A stretch of DNA of 64,000 nt from Thalassovita gelatinovora (GTDB lineage Bacteria; Pseudomonadota; Alphaproteobacteria; Rhodobacterales; Rhodobacteraceae), in the NCBI RefSeq assembly GCF_001458355.1, contig NZ_CYSA01000007.1, positions 210,496-274,495 on the forward strand, written 5' to 3'. Each line of letters starts with the position of its first letter. Position 1 is the stretch's first letter. Shown piece after piece: positions 9,352-18,905 of this stretch. The notes under the pieces were generated by a model, which saw only the letters and a program-made list of their open reading frames with translations, searched no databases and was not told where the DNA came from. Position numbers and translations under genes: made by a program.

Positions 9352-10880
9352 TCAGAAGTGGCCCGGGATACGCGGCGGCAGGGTTTGTCCTGCTGTTCAT
9401 TTTCGGGCCGCTGATCATGGTTTTTGTCAAAGCCGGGGGCGGGGTTTTACCCGGCCCCGGCGATTGGGCGGCGATCCGGTTTTCAATCACCCAAGCAACG
9501 TTGTCGGCGCTGTTCAGCACGGTTTTGGCAATCCCTGTCGCCCGTGCCTTGGCGCGGCGGCAATTTCGCGGCCGTGGGGTGTTGATCACACTGCTGGGGG
9601 CGCCTTTCATCCTGCCGGTGATCGTGGCGGTTCTGGGCCTGTTGGCGGTTTTCGGGCGTAGCGGCGCGCTAAACAGCCTGCTGATCTGGATCGGGGTGCC
9701 ACCCGTGCAGATCTATGGCCTGCACGGGGTGGTGTTGGCGCATGTGTTTTTCAATCTGCCGCTGGCCACGCGCATCCTGCTGCAAGCCTGGCAGCAGATC
9801 CCGGCGGAACGGTTCCGGTTGGCCGCCAGCCTGAACCTGAGCGCGGGCCAAATCGCCCGGCAATTGGAATTTCCGATGTTGCGGGCCGCTGCGCCGGGGG
9901 CGTTCGTGGTGATTTTCGCGCTCTGCCTGAGCAGTTTCACCGTCGCACTGACCCTTGGCGGCGGGCCAAAGGCGACCACGGTGGAATTGGCGATCTATCA
10001 GGCGTTCCGGTTCGATTTCGATTTGGGTCGTGCCGCGATGTTGGCGGTGATTCAGACCCTGTTGGTGGGCATTGTGGCGCTGTTCGCGCTCAAATATTCG
10101 CACGGCGAAGGATTTGGCGCCGGGTTGGATCGGGTGGTGACGCGCTGGGATGCGCAATCGACCCTGTTACGGCTGAATGATGCTTTGATTCTGATTTTTG
10201 CGGCGCTATTTTTATTGCTGCCGCTGACGATGGTGGTGATCAACGGCATCGCTGGCTGGTCCAGAATGCCCGCTCAGGTCTATTCGGCGCTGTGGGTTTC
10301 GGTGACGATCGCACTGTTGTCGACCGCGCTGACGCTGGCGCTGGCGCTGCCTTTGGCATTGACCGCGCTGCGGCGCGGATGGATCGAAGTGATCGGGCTG
10401 TTCGGAATTGTCAGTTCACCGCTGGTTCTGGGCACCGGGTTGTTCCTGATCGTGCATCCCTTTGCCGATCCGGCACGGTTGGCCTTTGCGGTGACGGGTC
10501 TGGTCAATGCGCTGATGGCGCTGCCGTTTACCCTGCGCGTGCTCATCCCGTCCTTGCGCGCGTCCGAGCAGAATTATGGCCGGTTGGCGGATAGTCTGGG
10601 CCTGACCGGCTGGACCCGGCTGCGGTTGCTGTTGCTGCCCCGGGCGCGGCGGGCGCTGGGGTTTGCGGCCGGTCTGACGGCGGCGATGTCGATGGGTGAT
10701 CTGGGGGTGATCACGTTGTTCGCCGATCCTAGCCACGCCACCCTGCCACTACAGATGTACCGGCTGATGGGAGCATTTCGGATGGAAGCCGCCGCCGGGG
10801 CCGGGTTGGTATTGCTGATGTCCAGTTTGGGCCTGTTTTGGATATTGGACAAAGGAGGGCGCGGTGATGTTGACGCTTGA
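9348..10880 (+). CDS. thiP: Thiamine ABC transporter, permease
   Basis: Encodes 510 residues, a double-length permease with about twelve membrane segments and two binding-protein-dependent transport domains (EAA-type loops near residues 150-180 and 410-440). ThiP forms the whole channel as one fused chain. The ATG at 9348 overlaps the thiB stop (ATGA). The end overlaps the thiQ start. Confidence 0.95.
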   Translation: MIRSGPGYAAAGFVLLFIFGPLIMVFVKAGGGVLPGPGDWAAIRFSITQATLSALFSTVLAIPVARALARRQFRGRGVLITLLGAPFILPVIVAVLGLLAVFGRSGALNSLLIWIGVPPVQIYGLHGVVLAHVFFNLPLATRILLQAWQQIPAERFRLAASLNLSAGQIARQLEFPMLRAAAPGAFVVIFALCLSSFTVALTLGGGPKATTVELAIYQAFRFDFDLGRAAMLAVIQTLLVGIVALFALKYSHGEGFGAGLDRVVTRWDAQSTLLRLNDALILIFAALFLLLPLTMVVINGIAGWSRMPAQVYSALWVSVTIALLSTALTLALALPLALTALRRGWIEVIGLFGIVSSPLVLGTGLFLIVHPFADPARLAFAVTGLVNALMALPFTLRVLIPSLRASEQNYGRLADSLGLTGWTRLRLLLLPRARRALGFAAGLTAAMSMGDLGVITLFADPSHATLPLQMYRLMGAFRMEAAAGAGLVLLMSSLGLFWILDKGGRGDVDA

Positions 10881-11562
10881 ACTGGTGCGGATCGTTCAGG
10901 ACGATTTCAGCCTAGCGGTTGATTTTACGCTCGAACAGGGTCGCATATTGGCCCTGATCGGCCCGTCGGGGGCAGGAAAATCGACCCTGCTGAACGTCAT
11001 CGCGGGATTTTTCCCACCGCAATCGGGTCGGGTGATGTGGCAGGGGCGTGATATCACCGGGCAAGTGCCCGGCCAGCGGCCAATCGCGATGCTGTTTCAG
11101 GACAACAACCTGTTCCCCCACCTGAGCGCGCTACAGAATGTCAGTCTGGGCCTGCGTCCCGATCTGAAACTGGATCAGGCCGAACGGGATCAGGTGCAAG
11201 ACGCGCTGCGCCGGGTCGGATTGGCGGGGCTGGGGGATCGCAAACCCGGCAACCTGTCGGGCGGACAACAAAGCCGGGTGGCCTTGGCACGGATTTTGGT
11301 TCAGCGCCGGCCGCTGGTGTTGCTGGACGAACCGTTTGCCGCGCTGGGTCCGGCGCTGAAACGCGATATGTTGCGGCTGGTTCGGGACGTGATGGCCGAT
11401 ATTGGCGGCACCCTGATCATGGTCAGCCATGACCCCGATGATGCGCGAATGATCGCGGATTTGACGGCAGTCGTGGCCGATGGAACGGTCAGCACGCCGC
11501 AGCCCACGAAAGACCTGTTTGAAACCCCATCCGCCGCGCTGCGGGCCTATTTGGGCGATTGA
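10867..11562 (+). CDS. thiQ: Thiamine ABC transporter, ATP-binding protein
   Basis: Encodes 231 residues with Walker A GPSGAGKST, signature LSGGQQSRVALAR, Walker B LVLLDEPFAAL and the switch His in MVSHDPDD. It drives thiamine import with ThiP. GGAGG at 10855-10859 is spaced correctly for the ATG at 10867; a GTG at 10864 is in frame but close to it. It overlaps the end of thiP, completing a thiBPQ operon. Confidence 0.95.
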   Translation: MLTLELVRIVQDDFSLAVDFTLEQGRILALIGPSGAGKSTLLNVIAGFFPPQSGRVMWQGRDITGQVPGQRPIAMLFQDNNLFPHLSALQNVSLGLRPDLKLDQAERDQVQDALRRVGLAGLGDRKPGNLSGGQQSRVALARILVQRRPLVLLDEPFAALGPALKRDMLRLVRDVMADIGGTLIMVSHDPDDARMIADLTAVVADGTVSTPQPTKDLFETPSAALRAYLGD

Positions 11563-11634
11563 ATAGTGGCTGATGCTTGCACCGGCAGGCCGGGACGGCC
11601 ACAATCGATTTGATGTCACTGAAAGGACCGCCCG

Positions 11635-12444
11635 ATGGATTTCATGTCGTTGATCTGGATTTTTGTCCTGCTTATGGTGCTGCAGCCGGTTCTGCAGAAA
11701 AAGGTGCAAGAGGCGATGCGCCAGCGCAAGATCGACGAAATTCAGCGCAAACGCGGATCGCGGGTGATCGTGTTGGTCCACCGGCAGGAAACCATGAGCA
11801 TCCTTGGCATTCCGTTGATCCGTTATATCGATGTGCAAGACAGCGAACAGGTGTTGCGGGTGATCGACAATACCGATGATGACACCCCGATCGATTTTGT
11901 CGTGCATACCCCGGGCGGTATGGTTCTGGCTGCGGTGCAGATCAGCCGGGCACTGAAGAAGCACAAGGCCGATGTGCGCATTCTGGTGCCGCATTATGCA
12001 ATGTCGGGGGGGACTCTTCTTGCTTTGGCTGCGGATCAGATCGTGATGAACCGCCACGCGGTTCTGGGTCCGGTTGATCCGCAGTTGGGGCAACAACCCG
12101 CCGCTTCGATATTGGCGGCGGTGGCGAAGAAGCCGGTGAAAGACCTGGAAGACGCCACGCTGATCAATGCTGATATTGCGCAAAAAGCCATCGTTCAGGT
12201 TCGCACTGAAGCCGAAGACCTGTTGGCCAGCCACATGGATGCCGCGCAGGCCAAGGAAGTCGCCAACAAGCTGGCGTCAGGCGTGTGGACCCACGATTAC
12301 CCGATTTCGGCCGAAGAAGCGCAGCAGATGGGGCTGCCGGTCAGCACCGACATGCCGATCGAAGTGATGGATCTGATGCGTCTTTATCCGCAGCCAGCCA
12401 ATAAACAGGGCGGGGTGGAATACCTGCCGCGCAAACACGGGTAA
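11635..12444 (+). CDS. Membrane-anchored Clp-fold serine proteinase (SDH_sah family)
   Basis: Encodes 269 residues. A single N-terminal membrane segment (residues 4-20) is followed by a ClpP/SppA-like fold: HTPGG at residues 91-95 (oxyanion region) and the nucleophile motif YAMSGGT with Ser124. The pattern matches the serine dehydrogenase proteinase family (SDH_sah), related to SppA signal-peptide peptidases. Its active site is probably cytoplasmic or membrane-proximal, and the substrate is unknown. It begins about 70 bp after thiQ, and a link to thiamine uptake is not implied. Confidence 0.85.
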   Translation: MDFMSLIWIFVLLMVLQPVLQKKVQEAMRQRKIDEIQRKRGSRVIVLVHRQETMSILGIPLIRYIDVQDSEQVLRVIDNTDDDTPIDFVVHTPGGMVLAAVQISRALKKHKADVRILVPHYAMSGGTLLALAADQIVMNRHAVLGPVDPQLGQQPAASILAAVAKKPVKDLEDATLINADIAQKAIVQVRTEAEDLLASHMDAAQAKEVANKLASGVWTHDYPISAEEAQQMGLPVSTDMPIEVMDLMRLYPQPANKQGGVEYLPRKHG

Positions 12445-12482
12445 GCCCTGCCGTTTTCCAGATGAAGGCCCAGAGCGACCGC

Positions 12483-13337
12483 ATGACCAAGACATTGATT
12501 TCCTTTGGCCACGGCTATAGCGCCGCTGCGCTTGCCAAGCTGCTGATCCCGCAGGGATGGCGGGTGATCGGCACCACCCGCAAACCGGAAAAGTTCGAAA
12601 GCCTGCGCGCGGCAGGGGTGGACCCGGTGCAGTGGCCCGATACCGACCTGTCCCCGGTTCTGGATCAGGCCAGCCATTTGTTGATTTCCGCCGGGCCGGA
12701 TGCCGACGGTGATCCGGTGCTGCGGCTTTACCGCGATCAGATCGCGGCGCGGGCGGATCGGTTCGACTGGGTCGGGTATCTGTCGACCACCGGGGTTTAC
12801 GGCGATCATGGCGGCGATTGGGTCGACGAGTTTACCCCGCTGACCCCGGCCACCAAACGCGGCCAGATGCGGGTTGCCGCCGAAACGGAATGGCGCGGTA
12901 TTGCCGGGTTGCCGCTGCATATTTTTCGGCTGGCGGGCATCTATGGCCCCGGTCGCGGTCCGTTTGCCAAGGTCCGAAACGGTACCGCGCGGCGGATCAT
13001 CAAGGAAAATCAGGTGTTCAGCCGGATTCACGTCGAAGATATCGCGCAGGTACTGGAAGCGTCGATCCAAACCCCCAATCCGGGTGCGATTTATAACCTG
13101 TGCGATGACGATCCAGCCCCCCCCGAAGACGTGATCGCCCATGCGGCAGAGTTGTTGCAGATGCCGGTGCCGCCCGCCATCCCGTTTGAAACGGCGGACA
13201 TGACGCCGATGGCGCGCAGTTTCTATGCGGAATCGAAACGGGTGCGGAATGATCGCATCAAGACCGAATTGGGCATTCGGTTGAAATATCCCAGCTATCG
13301 CGATGGGTTGGCTGCGATGCTGACGACCGGGGGCTGA
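12483..13337 (+). CDS. NAD(P)-dependent epimerase/dehydratase-like protein (YeeZ type)
   Basis: Encodes 284 residues. The N-terminal Rossmann motif is FGHGYSAAALAKLL instead of the classical GxxGxxG, as in YeeZ-like extended SDR relatives. The motif LSTTGVYGDHGGDWVDE (residues 101-117) is the SDR substrate-loop counterpart. The reaction is unknown. The ATG at 12483 is chosen because it starts the Rossmann strand directly; an ATG at 12462 would add seven residues. Confidence 0.82.
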   Translation: MTKTLISFGHGYSAAALAKLLIPQGWRVIGTTRKPEKFESLRAAGVDPVQWPDTDLSPVLDQASHLLISAGPDADGDPVLRLYRDQIAARADRFDWVGYLSTTGVYGDHGGDWVDEFTPLTPATKRGQMRVAAETEWRGIAGLPLHIFRLAGIYGPGRGPFAKVRNGTARRIIKENQVFSRIHVEDIAQVLEASIQTPNPGAIYNLCDDDPAPPEDVIAHAAELLQMPVPPAIPFETADMTPMARSFYAESKRVRNDRIKTELGIRLKYPSYRDGLAAMLTTGG

Positions 13338-13343
13338 TTCCGC

Positions 13344-13534
13344 TTATTTCGGCCCGATTGCAACCAGCGTCACCACCAGCAAGGCCACACCCATCGCCAG
13401 AGTGGCGTCAGAAGAGGACGACGCGGCTTCGGCGACGATGACTTCGGGTTCCATGATCGGTTCAGCGGATTGCCAGCCCAGAGGGGATTTGCACCAAGTG
13501 TCAGGCAAAGCGGCAGGACAGTCAGACGTTTCAT
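13344..13534 (-). pseudogene. Small secreted/membrane protein gene with a frameshift, coupled to dxs
   Basis: The ATG at 13534 overlaps the dxs stop (ATGA) and reads a clean signal peptide, [20 protein letters not shown], then GNP. In that frame the rest is unconvincing (LNRSWNPK...). One frame over, from about 13468, the sequence reads AEPIMEPEVIVAEAASSSSD followed by a hydrophobic C-terminal segment ending at 13344. The span is 191 nt; adding one base gives a 63-residue protein of the kind seen in Rhodobacterales: signal peptide, EPxxEPEV box, Ser-rich turn, terminal membrane helix. It is either a real single-base deletion or a sequencing error. The function is unknown. Confidence 0.6.
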
Positions 13535-15459
13535 GCTCTTTTTTCTCCGATAGTAGCAATTCCAAGCGCATCAAGGACTTTGGCCTCGATATCGGACGCG
13601 CTCAAGCCCGCGACGTCATACATCACGTCGGGGGAGGCCTGATCGATGAAAATATCGGGCAGAACCATCGATCTGAACCGCAAACCGCTGTCGAAGACAC
13701 CGTTTTCGGCCAGTAATTGCGCGACATGACTGCCAAAGCCGCCAATGGCGCCTTCTTCTATGGTGATCAGCGCTTCGTGATCATGGGCCAATGTCAGGAT
13801 CAGATCTTCGTCCAGCGGTTTTGCGAACCGGGCATCGGCCACGGTTGGTCTGATCCCTTTGGCGGTCAGGTTTTCACAGGCTTTCATCACCTCCTGCAAC
13901 CTTGTGCCAAAAGACAGGATCGCGACCCGGCTGCCCTTTTGGATCATCCGGCCTTTGCCGATCTGCAACGGCGTGCCGCGTTCGGGCAGGTCGACCCCGA
14001 CCCCTTCGCCGCGCGGATAGCGGAAAGCGATCGGCCCGTCATCATGCGCCGCAGCGGTGGCGACCATATGGACCAGTTCGGCTTCGTCGGCGGCGGCCAT
14101 CACCACCATGCCGGGCAGGTTGGCCAGAAAAGCGGTGTCAAAGCTGCCTGCATGGGTGGCACCGTCAGCGCCAACCAGACCGGCGCGGTCGATGGCAAAG
14201 CGCACCGGCAGGCGTTGAATGGCGACATCATGCACCACCTGATCATAGCCGCGCTGCAAGAAGGTCGAATACATCGCGCAGAACGGTTTCAGCCCACCCG
14301 CAGCCAGAGCGGCGGAAAAGGTCACACCATGCTGTTCGGCGATACCGACATCGAAACAGCGGCTGGGATAGCGTTCGGCGAACAGGTTCAAACCGGTGCC
14401 GTCAGGCATCGCGGCGGTCACCGCGCAGATCTTGTCATCACGCGCCGCCAGATCCAACAACGCCTTGCCAAAGACGTTGGTGTAGCTGGGCGCGTTCGAC
14501 GGTGCTTTTTTCTGTTCGCCGGTCAACACGTCGAATTTGGCGGTGGCATGACCGCGATCGCGGGCGCGTTCGGCTGGGGCATAGCCTTTGCCCTTCTTGG
14601 TCTGCACATGGATCAGAACCGGCCCGGTGGCCCGCGCCTTGACCGTGCGTAGCACCGGCAGCAATTGGGTCATATCGTGGCCGTCGATTGGACCGATATA
14701 GGTAAAGCCCAGTTCTTCGAACAAGGTGCCGCCGATGGTCATGCCCTTGAGCATTTCCTTGGCCCGTTTAGCCCCTTCGCGGAACGGTTCGGGCAGCAGG
14801 CTAACCGCGCCCTTGGCGGCGGCCTTGAAATCTTGAAACGGTTCGCCGGAATACAGCCGGTTCAGGTAATTCGACAACGCCCCCACCGGCGGGGCAATCG
14901 ACATGTCATTGTCGTTCAGGATGACGAAAAGCCGCTTTTTCAGGTGGCCCGCGTTGTTCATCGCTTCGAACGCCATGCCCGCGCTCATCGACCCGTCGCC
15001 GATCACCGCGATGGCGTCGCCCAGACCGCCTTCGGCGCTTCCGCCCAGATCACGCGCCACGGCAAACCCCAAAGCGGCAGAAATCGAGGTCGAGCTATGC
15101 GCCGCGCCGAACGGGTCATAGGGGCTTTCGCTGCGTTTGGTGAAGCCCGATAGCCCGCCTTGCTGCCGTATCGTGCGGATACGATCACGCCGCCCGGTCA
15201 GGATCTTGTGCGGATAGCTTTGATGGCTGACATCCCAGATCAGTTTGTCCTTGGGGGTGTCGAACACCGCGTGCAGGGCGACGGTCAGTTCGATCACGCC
15301 CAAGCCCGCGCCGAGATGGCCGCCGGTTTCCGACACCGCGCTGATGGTTTCGCTGCGCAATTCATCGGCAATCTGGCGCAGTTGCGGATCATTCAGCCGT
15401 TTCAGGTCGGACGGCTGATGGATTTCATCGAGCAACGGGGTTTTGGGTTTGTCTGGCAT
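13531..15459 (-). CDS. dxs: 1-deoxy-D-xylulose-5-phosphate synthase
   Basis: Condenses pyruvate and glyceraldehyde-3-phosphate using TPP, the first step of the MEP isoprenoid route. The 642 residues are full length. The thiamine-binding motif [18 protein letters not shown] is followed by [12 protein letters not shown], and the transketolase-like central and C-terminal domains are present. A strong GGAGGGGG precedes the ATG. It follows ispA and is probably co-transcribed with it. Its TPP need is met in part by the thiBPQ system nearby. Confidence 0.97.
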   Translation of the reverse strand: MPDKPKTPLLDEIHQPSDLKRLNDPQLRQIADELRSETISAVSETGGHLGAGLGVIELTVALHAVFDTPKDKLIWDVSHQSYPHKILTGRRDRIRTIRQQGGLSGFTKRSESPYDPFGAAHSSTSISAALGFAVARDLGGSAEGGLGDAIAVIGDGSMSAGMAFEAMNNAGHLKKRLFVILNDNDMSIAPPVGALSNYLNRLYSGEPFQDFKAAAKGAVSLLPEPFREGAKRAKEMLKGMTIGGTLFEELGFTYIGPIDGHDMTQLLPVLRTVKARATGPVLIHVQTKKGKGYAPAERARDRGHATAKFDVLTGEQKKAPSNAPSYTNVFGKALLDLAARDDKICAVTAAMPDGTGLNLFAERYPSRCFDVGIAEQHGVTFSAALAAGGLKPFCAMYSTFLQRGYDQVVHDVAIQRLPVRFAIDRAGLVGADGATHAGSFDTAFLANLPGMVVMAAADEAELVHMVATAAAHDDGPIAFRYPRGEGVGVDLPERGTPLQIGKGRMIQKGSRVAILSFGTRLQEVMKACENLTAKGIRPTVADARFAKPLDEDLILTLAHDHEALITIEEGAIGGFGSHVAQLLAENGVFDSGLRFRSMVLPDIFIDQASPDVMYDVAGLSASDIEAKVLDALGIATIGEKRA

Positions 15460-15477
15460 TGGCCCCCTCCGGGGAGT

Positions 15478-16347
15478 TTAGCTTTGCCGCGCAATAACGA
15501 AACGGGCGGCGTCCCGCAAGCTTTCGGCGGCGTCACCGTAGATATCCAACGCGGTGTGAGCCTGTTCGATCAGTTCGGCAGCACGGGCGCGGGCACCGTC
15601 CAGACCCAGCAGCGACACGAAAGTGGCCTTGCCCGCCTTTTCGTCCTTTTGCAGCCTTTTGCCAGCGGTTTCTTCATCACCCGTTACATCCAAGATGTCA
15701 TCGGCGATCTGAAAGGCAAGCCCTAACGCCTGCGCATAGGTGCGCAGCGGCGTCGCATCGGCCCCGGCCAGAACCGGCCCGGCGGCGGCGGACCATTCGA
15801 TCAGTGCCCCGGTTTTCCCCGCCTGCAATGCGGTAATCTGATCCAGCGTCAACGGGTCTGGCGCGGTTTCTGCGGCGATATCAAGCGCCTGTCCCAAAAC
15901 CATACCTTCGGCACCGACGGCGCGGGCAAGGCCCAGAACCAGATCGACGCGCACGGCGGCATCGGGCGAACATTCGGGACGGGCCAGCAATTCAAACGCG
16001 AGCGTCTGCAACGCATCCCCGGCCAGTACGGCGGTGGCCTGATCCCACTGGATATGCACCGTGGGCAGTCCCCGGCGCAGATCGTCGTCATCCATGCAGG
16101 GCAGGTCGTCATGCACAAGTGAATAGGCATGCAAAGCCTCGACCGCGGCGGCGGGCCAGATCGCCTGTTGCGGTGCAATGCCGTGCAGCCGCGCCGTTTC
16201 CAATACCAGAAAGGCGCGCAGGCGTTTGCCGCCGGTGCTGGCATAGCGCATCGCCTGCACCACGGGCAGATCGCCCATCGGTGCGATGACGGCATCCAGA
16301 TGCGCCTGCACCTGCTGCGCAGTGTCTTTCAAACGGGTTTCGAACAC
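15478..16347 (-). CDS. ispA: Polyprenyl (farnesyl/geranyl) diphosphate synthase
   Basis: Encodes 289 residues of the trans-isoprenyl diphosphate synthase family. The first Asp-rich motif is DDLPCMDDDD (from residue 80, with the bacterial two-residue insertion) and the second is DDILD. It elongates DMAPP/GPP with IPP. It starts with a GTG immediately after the xseB TAA. Its position in an xseB-ispA-dxs run is the classical bacterial arrangement. The chain length (C15 is most common for this position) is an inference. Confidence 0.94.
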   Translation of the reverse strand: MFETRLKDTAQQVQAHLDAVIAPMGDLPVVQAMRYASTGGKRLRAFLVLETARLHGIAPQQAIWPAAAVEALHAYSLVHDDLPCMDDDDLRRGLPTVHIQWDQATAVLAGDALQTLAFELLARPECSPDAAVRVDLVLGLARAVGAEGMVLGQALDIAAETAPDPLTLDQITALQAGKTGALIEWSAAAGPVLAGADATPLRTYAQALGLAFQIADDILDVTGDEETAGKRLQKDEKAGKATFVSLLGLDGARARAAELIEQAHTALDIYGDAAESLRDAARFVIARQS

Positions 16348-16590
16348 TTACAGACCTTCGACCGGCTTCAATCCTGTCGGGTTTCCGTCCCCGTCAAGGG
16401 TGATCGCGGCAACCTTTTCTTCGGCTTCTTTCAGCTTGGTTTCGCAGCGCTTCTTCAATTCAGCACCGCGTTCATAGAGCTTGATGGAATCGTCGAGCGC
16501 GACATCGCCGCGTTCCAGTTGACCCACAACCTGTTCCAGCTCTTTCATCGCGTCTTCGAAGCTCATTTCGCCGACGGGTTTATCGCTCAT
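16348..16590 (-). CDS. xseB: Exodeoxyribonuclease VII small subunit
   Basis: Encodes 80 residues, the normal XseB size, with the core motif FEDAMKELEQVVGQLERGDVALDDSIKLYERG. It forms the helical small subunit of the single-strand exonuclease with XseA. The ATG overlaps the stop of the upstream deacetylase-like gene (ATGA), and the TAA abuts the ispA GTG. Confidence 0.95.
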   Translation of the reverse strand: MSDKPVGEMSFEDAMKELEQVVGQLERGDVALDDSIKLYERGAELKKRCETKLKEAEEKVAAITLDGDGNPTGLKPVEGL

Positions 16591-17516
16591 GCGCCCTTCT
16601 CCATCAAAACCTGAACATGCGCGGCGGTCGAAGCCGCCAGCGCCGTCAGATCATATCCGCCCTCCAAAGTCGAGACAACGCGGCCCGCGCAATGTCGTAA
16701 AGCCAGATCGCAGAGATGTTCGGTAATCCAAGTATAATCGTCCACTTCCCATTCCAGCTGTGCCAGCGGATCGGCGCTGTGGGCATCGAAGCCGGCGGAA
16801 ATCAGGATCAGTTCGGGTTTGAATGCTTCGATCATCGGAAACACCTGACGCACATACATGTTGCGCATTTCCAAGCCGCCGGTTTGCGGCGCCAAGGGCA
16901 GGTTCACGATCTGATCGTATTTTCCGCGTTCGGATTCGGTGCCGGTACCGGGCCAAAGCGGCGACTGGTGCGAGGAAAAGAACAGAACCTTGTCATCGGT
17001 CCACAGCAATTCTTGGGTACCATTGCCGTGATGCACGTCGAAATCCACGATCACCACCCGGGTCACCCCATGCGCCATGATCGCGTGTTTCGCGGCAATG
17101 GCGACGGTCCCGAACAGGCAGAACCCCATCGGGGTTTCACGTTCGGCATGATGGCCGGGCGGGCGGCAGGCGACAAAGGCATTGGCCACTTCGCCGGTCA
17201 TCACCGCATCGATTGCGGCACAAGTACCACCAACGGCGCGGCGCGCGGCTTGCAATGATCCCGGTGACATGAAGGTGTCTTCATCCAGCGCGATACAGCC
17301 TTGCTGTGGTTCCGCCGCCGCGATCCGGTCGATATAGCTTTGCGGGTGGCACAGACCGATCAGCCGATCCGGCGCAACCGGCGCGTCGCGCCGATCCAGT
17401 GCGGTAAACCCCTGCAAGGCCTCTGTCACGGATTGCAGCCGGCCAACCTGTTCGGCATGGCCGGTCGGTGTCTGATGTTTCAGGCAATCCGAATGCGTAT
17501 AGAAGGCCGTCGTCAT
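16587..17516 (-). CDS. Histone deacetylase/acetylpolyamine amidohydrolase-family protein
   Basis: Encodes 309 residues of the arginase/deacetylase superfamily. Zinc-site and catalytic motifs are intact: RPPGHHAE (residues 118-125), DFDVHHGNGTQ (158-168) and SAGFDAHSADPLA. Bacterial relatives remove acyl groups from polyamines or proteins. It overlaps xseB, so it heads the isoprenoid run. The true substrate is unknown; acetylated polyamines are possible given the polyamine loci downstream, but that is inference only. Confidence 0.9.
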   Translation of the reverse strand: MTTAFYTHSDCLKHQTPTGHAEQVGRLQSVTEALQGFTALDRRDAPVAPDRLIGLCHPQSYIDRIAAAEPQQGCIALDEDTFMSPGSLQAARRAVGGTCAAIDAVMTGEVANAFVACRPPGHHAERETPMGFCLFGTVAIAAKHAIMAHGVTRVVIVDFDVHHGNGTQELLWTDDKVLFFSSHQSPLWPGTGTESERGKYDQIVNLPLAPQTGGLEMRNMYVRQVFPMIEAFKPELILISAGFDAHSADPLAQLEWEVDDYTWITEHLCDLALRHCAGRVVSTLEGGYDLTALAASTAAHVQVLMEKGA

Positions 17517-17553
17517 TTCCCCCCCTTAGCGCGATCCGCGACGCGGTTTTGCA

Positions 17554-18051
17554 CTATTGCGAATCCTGGCATGCAATCGCTTCTTCCAGCGCGACCATGG
17601 ATCCACCAAGTTCGATCGACATGACTTCGCCGTTATCGTTATACAGGGTCAGCGTGTATTTCGAAGCCAGATCCCACAGGAAATCTTCGCTGTCGAAATA
17701 GATATCGGCCCCCGGCATGCCGTTCAGATAGATCCCCGTCGCTTCGCCTTCATAGCTCTGTCCGTCGAGATCAAAGCTGATGTCGTATTGCGCGCCTTCT
17801 TCGATCCCGCCCCAATTGTCATGGAACGCGGTCAGGTAGGCGGACTCTTCGTTCAGATCGAAACCGATCCGAACCAACACGCCGTTGTCATACTCGGCCT
17901 GAATCAGGCAGCCATTGCCCAGCGTTGGATCGATCATTATATCCCAACCGCCGGCTTCGCCCCAATATTCCAGATCAGCCGCCGGCGCCATCACCGGGGC
18001 GGTCAAGGCAACGACAACTGTCATCGCCGAAAGAGTTTTAAACAAGTCCAT
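17554..18051 (-). CDS. Hypothetical secreted protein
   Basis: Encodes 165 residues with a signal peptide (cleavage near residue 24, after APA). The mature part is acidic, rich in Asp, Glu, Tyr and Gly, and looks like a beta-rich small globular domain. It has two Cys (CLIQ near residue 48 and CQDSQ at the C-terminus) that could form a disulfide. I do not recognise the family. It is followed by the deacetylase-like gene and preceded by petR, all on the minus strand. Confidence 0.75.
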   Translation of the reverse strand: MDLFKTLSAMTVVVALTAPVMAPAADLEYWGEAGGWDIMIDPTLGNGCLIQAEYDNGVLVRIGFDLNEESAYLTAFHDNWGGIEEGAQYDISFDLDGQSYEGEATGIYLNGMPGADIYFDSEDFLWDLASKYTLTLYNDNGEVMSIELGGSMVALEEAIACQDSQ

Positions 18052-18203
18052 TGTCGCTCTCTATCTGTTCGCAGTCGTTTTGATTCTGCGTTGGTAACTC
18101 TTGCGCGTGAAAGCTAGCACAATTCTTCCAGAAACAAGGCGTTATTCGGTCGGTCCGGACGCAATCCCAGATGCTGAAGCGACGACTCAACCGGGTCGCC
18201 CGG

Positions 18204-18905
18204 TCAATCGGGTGCCAACATGTATCCCGCACCCCGCACGGTTTGCAGATACCGCGGCTGTTTCGGGTCATGTTCGATCTTGCGGCGCAGCCGGGTGATT
18301 TGGACGTCGACCGCACGTTCCTGCGCCTGACCATGATCGCGGCCCAGATCTTCGACCAGATTGGCCCGGCTGATCGGTTCGCCGGGGCGGGCAGCAAAGA
18401 TTTTCATCAGCTGGTTTTCGGTCGCGGTCAACCGTACCAATTCGCTGTCGCGCCATAATTCGCCCCGGTCGACATCGTAGCGGATCGGCCCCAGCGACAG
18501 AACCTTCGGGGCGGTATCTTCAGGCGTCAGCGCCGGCATCCGCCGCAGGATGGCATTGATCCGCAGCAACAATTCCTTGGGTTCGAACGGTTTGGACAGG
18601 TAATCGTCCGCCCCGGCTTCCAACCCTGAAATCCGGTCTTCGGTTTCACCCTTGGCCGTCAGCAGCAGGATCGGTGTGGTGATCGTCTGGCGCAGATCCC
18701 GGGTCAGGCTGATGCCGTCTTCGCCCGGCATCATCACGTCCAACACGATCAGATCGAAATCCAATCCTGACAGCAATCGACGTGCATGTGCCGCATCGCG
18801 TGCCGAAGAGACCAGAAACCCATTGCGGATCAGGAATTTTTGCAGCAACCCGCGAATGCGTTCATCGTCGTCGACGATCAATAGATGGGCATCGACATCG
18901 TTCAT
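18204..18905 (-). CDS. petR: OmpR-family response regulator (PetR-like)
   Basis: Encodes 233 residues: a receiver domain (acidic pocket VDDDE at residues 11-15, phospho-Asp56 in LIVLDVMMPGEDG, Lys in SKPFEPKELL) and a C-terminal winged-helix DNA-binding domain (ITRLRRKIEHDP...VRGAGYML). In Rhodobacter capsulatus petP and petR form a pair upstream of the cytochrome bc1 genes. The same pair order is seen here, but petABC does not follow. The start overlaps the petP stop (ATGA). No sensor kinase is adjacent. Confidence 0.85.
   Translation of the reverse strand: MNDVDAHLLIVDDDERIRGLLQKFLIRNGFLVSSARDAAHARRLLSGLDFDLIVLDVMMPGEDGISLTRDLRQTITTPILLLTAKGETEDRISGLEAGADDYLSKPFEPKELLLRINAILRRMPALTPEDTAPKVLSLGPIRYDVDRGELWRDSELVRLTATENQLMKIFAARPGEPISRANLVEDLGRDHGQAQERAVDVQITRLRRKIEHDPKQPRYLQTVRGAGYMLAPD

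Noticed and set aside
13460..13475. Programmed -1 ribosomal frameshift in the small protein gene after dxs
   Set aside because: A -1 slip would join the frames, but there is no X-XXY-YYZ slippery site or clear downstream structure. A base deletion or read error is simpler.
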